Assembly: GCA_002433485.1 (NCBI GenBank)
Contig: DJIF01000029.1
Coordinates: forward strand, 6,582-21,715
DNA from: Deltaproteobacteria bacterium UBA6601
GTDB taxonomy: Bacteria; Myxococcota_A; UBA796; UBA9615
Direction of reading: 5' to 3'
Length of the DNA stretch: 15,134 nt
The notes beneath the pieces are model-generated. The model was not told where the DNA came from and made no database searches. It saw only the letters and a list, made by a program, of their open reading frames with translations. This document shows positions 14,705-15,134 of this stretch, piece after piece; positions within the stretch are counted from its first letter, which is position 1; the number at the start of each line of letters is the position of its first letter. The position numbers and the translations under genes were made by a program.

Positions 14705-15134
14705 ATGGCCTCCGCTTCCCCGCCCCAGCCCACGCCCTACGCCGCGCTCCTGCGCTGGCGGCTGGAGCTGCGCGGTCTGCGCGACGCAGCCCAGTACAGG
14801 GCAGGCCACCTGAGCGAAGCGCTCAAGAAGATCCCAGTGGAGTCCCCGCTGCACCGAGGGCTCTCTGCCGAGGCCTACGAAGCCGACTGCAAGCTGGCGG
14901 TGCTGAACAACGAGCTGTCCGAGGTGCGGCGGCAGCTGCGGATCTTGGAAAAAAATTCGGCGGCGAGAGAGGCCCCTCTAGACCCTCCCGTAAACCTTCC
15001 GGAAAGGGTCAGCTCGCCCGAGTCCGAGGTGCTCCCCGAGCCGCCTGCCGCGGCGGTGGTCGACACAGTTCCCGTGCCGGTGGCTGAGGCGAGGCCCGAT
15101 CCGGTCGTGGCGACGCAGCCCGAGCCGCCTGCTC
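14705..15134 (+). CDS. Unrecognised protein, N-terminal part (runs off the window)
   Basis: An open frame from ATG 14705 to the right edge without a stop: 143 residues seen. Residues about 10-85 are charged and helix-prone (ALLRWRLELRGLRDAAQYRA, then a LAVLNNELSEVRRQLRILEK stretch that could form a coiled coil). After about residue 90 the sequence becomes Pro/Val/Ala/Glu-rich and repetitive, with PEPPA twice; the 14-base unit CCCGAGCCGCCTGC recurs at 15035-15048 and 15119-15132. No signal peptide, membrane segment or known domain is visible. No clear Shine-Dalgarno precedes the ATG. Codon use (G/C third positions) looks like real coding sequence. Function unknown. Confidence 0.6.
   Translation, partial: MASASPPQPTPYAALLRWRLELRGLRDAAQYRAGHLSEALKKIPVESPLHRGLSAEAYEADCKLAVLNNELSEVRRQLRILEKNSAAREAPLDPPVNLPERVSSPESEVLPEPPAAAVVDTVPVPVAEARPDPVVATQPEPPA

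Noticed and set aside
15035..15132. The 14-base repeat CCCGAGCCGCCTGC as a mobile or regulatory repeat
   Set aside because: Both copies are in the same reading frame and encode PEPPA in a Pro-rich tail, so low-complexity coding sequence explains them.
1..15134. CRISPR arrays, insertion sequences, prophage or toxin-antitoxin modules
   Set aside because: No regularly spaced repeats, transposase or integrase motifs, terminal inverted repeats or toxin-like small gene pairs were seen.

Overview
This is a high-GC (roughly 60%+) bacterial chromosomal segment with 13 protein genes (one running off the right edge) and one selenocysteine tRNA. The small Cys-rich and beta-propeller lipoproteins, the cholesterol-oxidase-like GMC enzyme, the bacterial lipase-maturation-factor homologue and the frequent GTG/TTG starts suggest a myxobacterial or other delta-lineage Gram-negative. 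That taxonomic guess is an inference from style and gene content only. No phage, IS or CRISPR element is visible.

Layout, left to right. (1) 23-3542, minus strand: a two-gene operon, an exported S9 prolyl-oligopeptidase-type peptidase followed by a multi-pass lipase maturation factor (LMF) homologue; the second gene starts at TTG inside the end of the first. (2) 3668-5201, plus strand: two overlapping lipoprotein genes, a tiny protein with eight cysteines after its lipid-attachment candidate and a beta-propeller, glycoside-hydrolase-like protein. (3) 5198-8091, minus strand: HisN-like inositol-monophosphatase family phosphatase, GMC/cholesterol-oxidase-like flavoenzyme (ATGA overlap), then a DUF4345 membrane protein after a hairpin. 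(4) 8176-9513, plus strand: a TraB/GumN-family lipoprotein with an unusual six-cysteine C-terminal extension. (5) 9636-11635, minus strand: a SulP anion transporter without a STAS domain followed by a beta-carbonic anhydrase, plausibly a bicarbonate/CO2 handling pair. A strong convergent hairpin separates it from (4), and a 225-bp structured leader lies upstream of it. (6) 11861-14428, minus strand: a GreA/GreB-like factor followed by a 667-residue protein fusing a ferritin-like DUF455 domain to an ATP-grasp domain. (7) 14516-15134, plus strand: tRNA-Sec (anticodon TCA, 8-bp acceptor stem, long variable arm) with its own candidate promoter, then a repeat- and palindrome-rich gap and the start of an unrecognised gene.

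Most genes here belong to known families. The best candidates for under-described biology are the DUF455/ATP-grasp fusion enzyme, the bacterial LMF-peptidase pair, the coupled Cys-rich/propeller lipoproteins, and the tRNA-Sec locus with the unknown gene and possible operator sites next to it.
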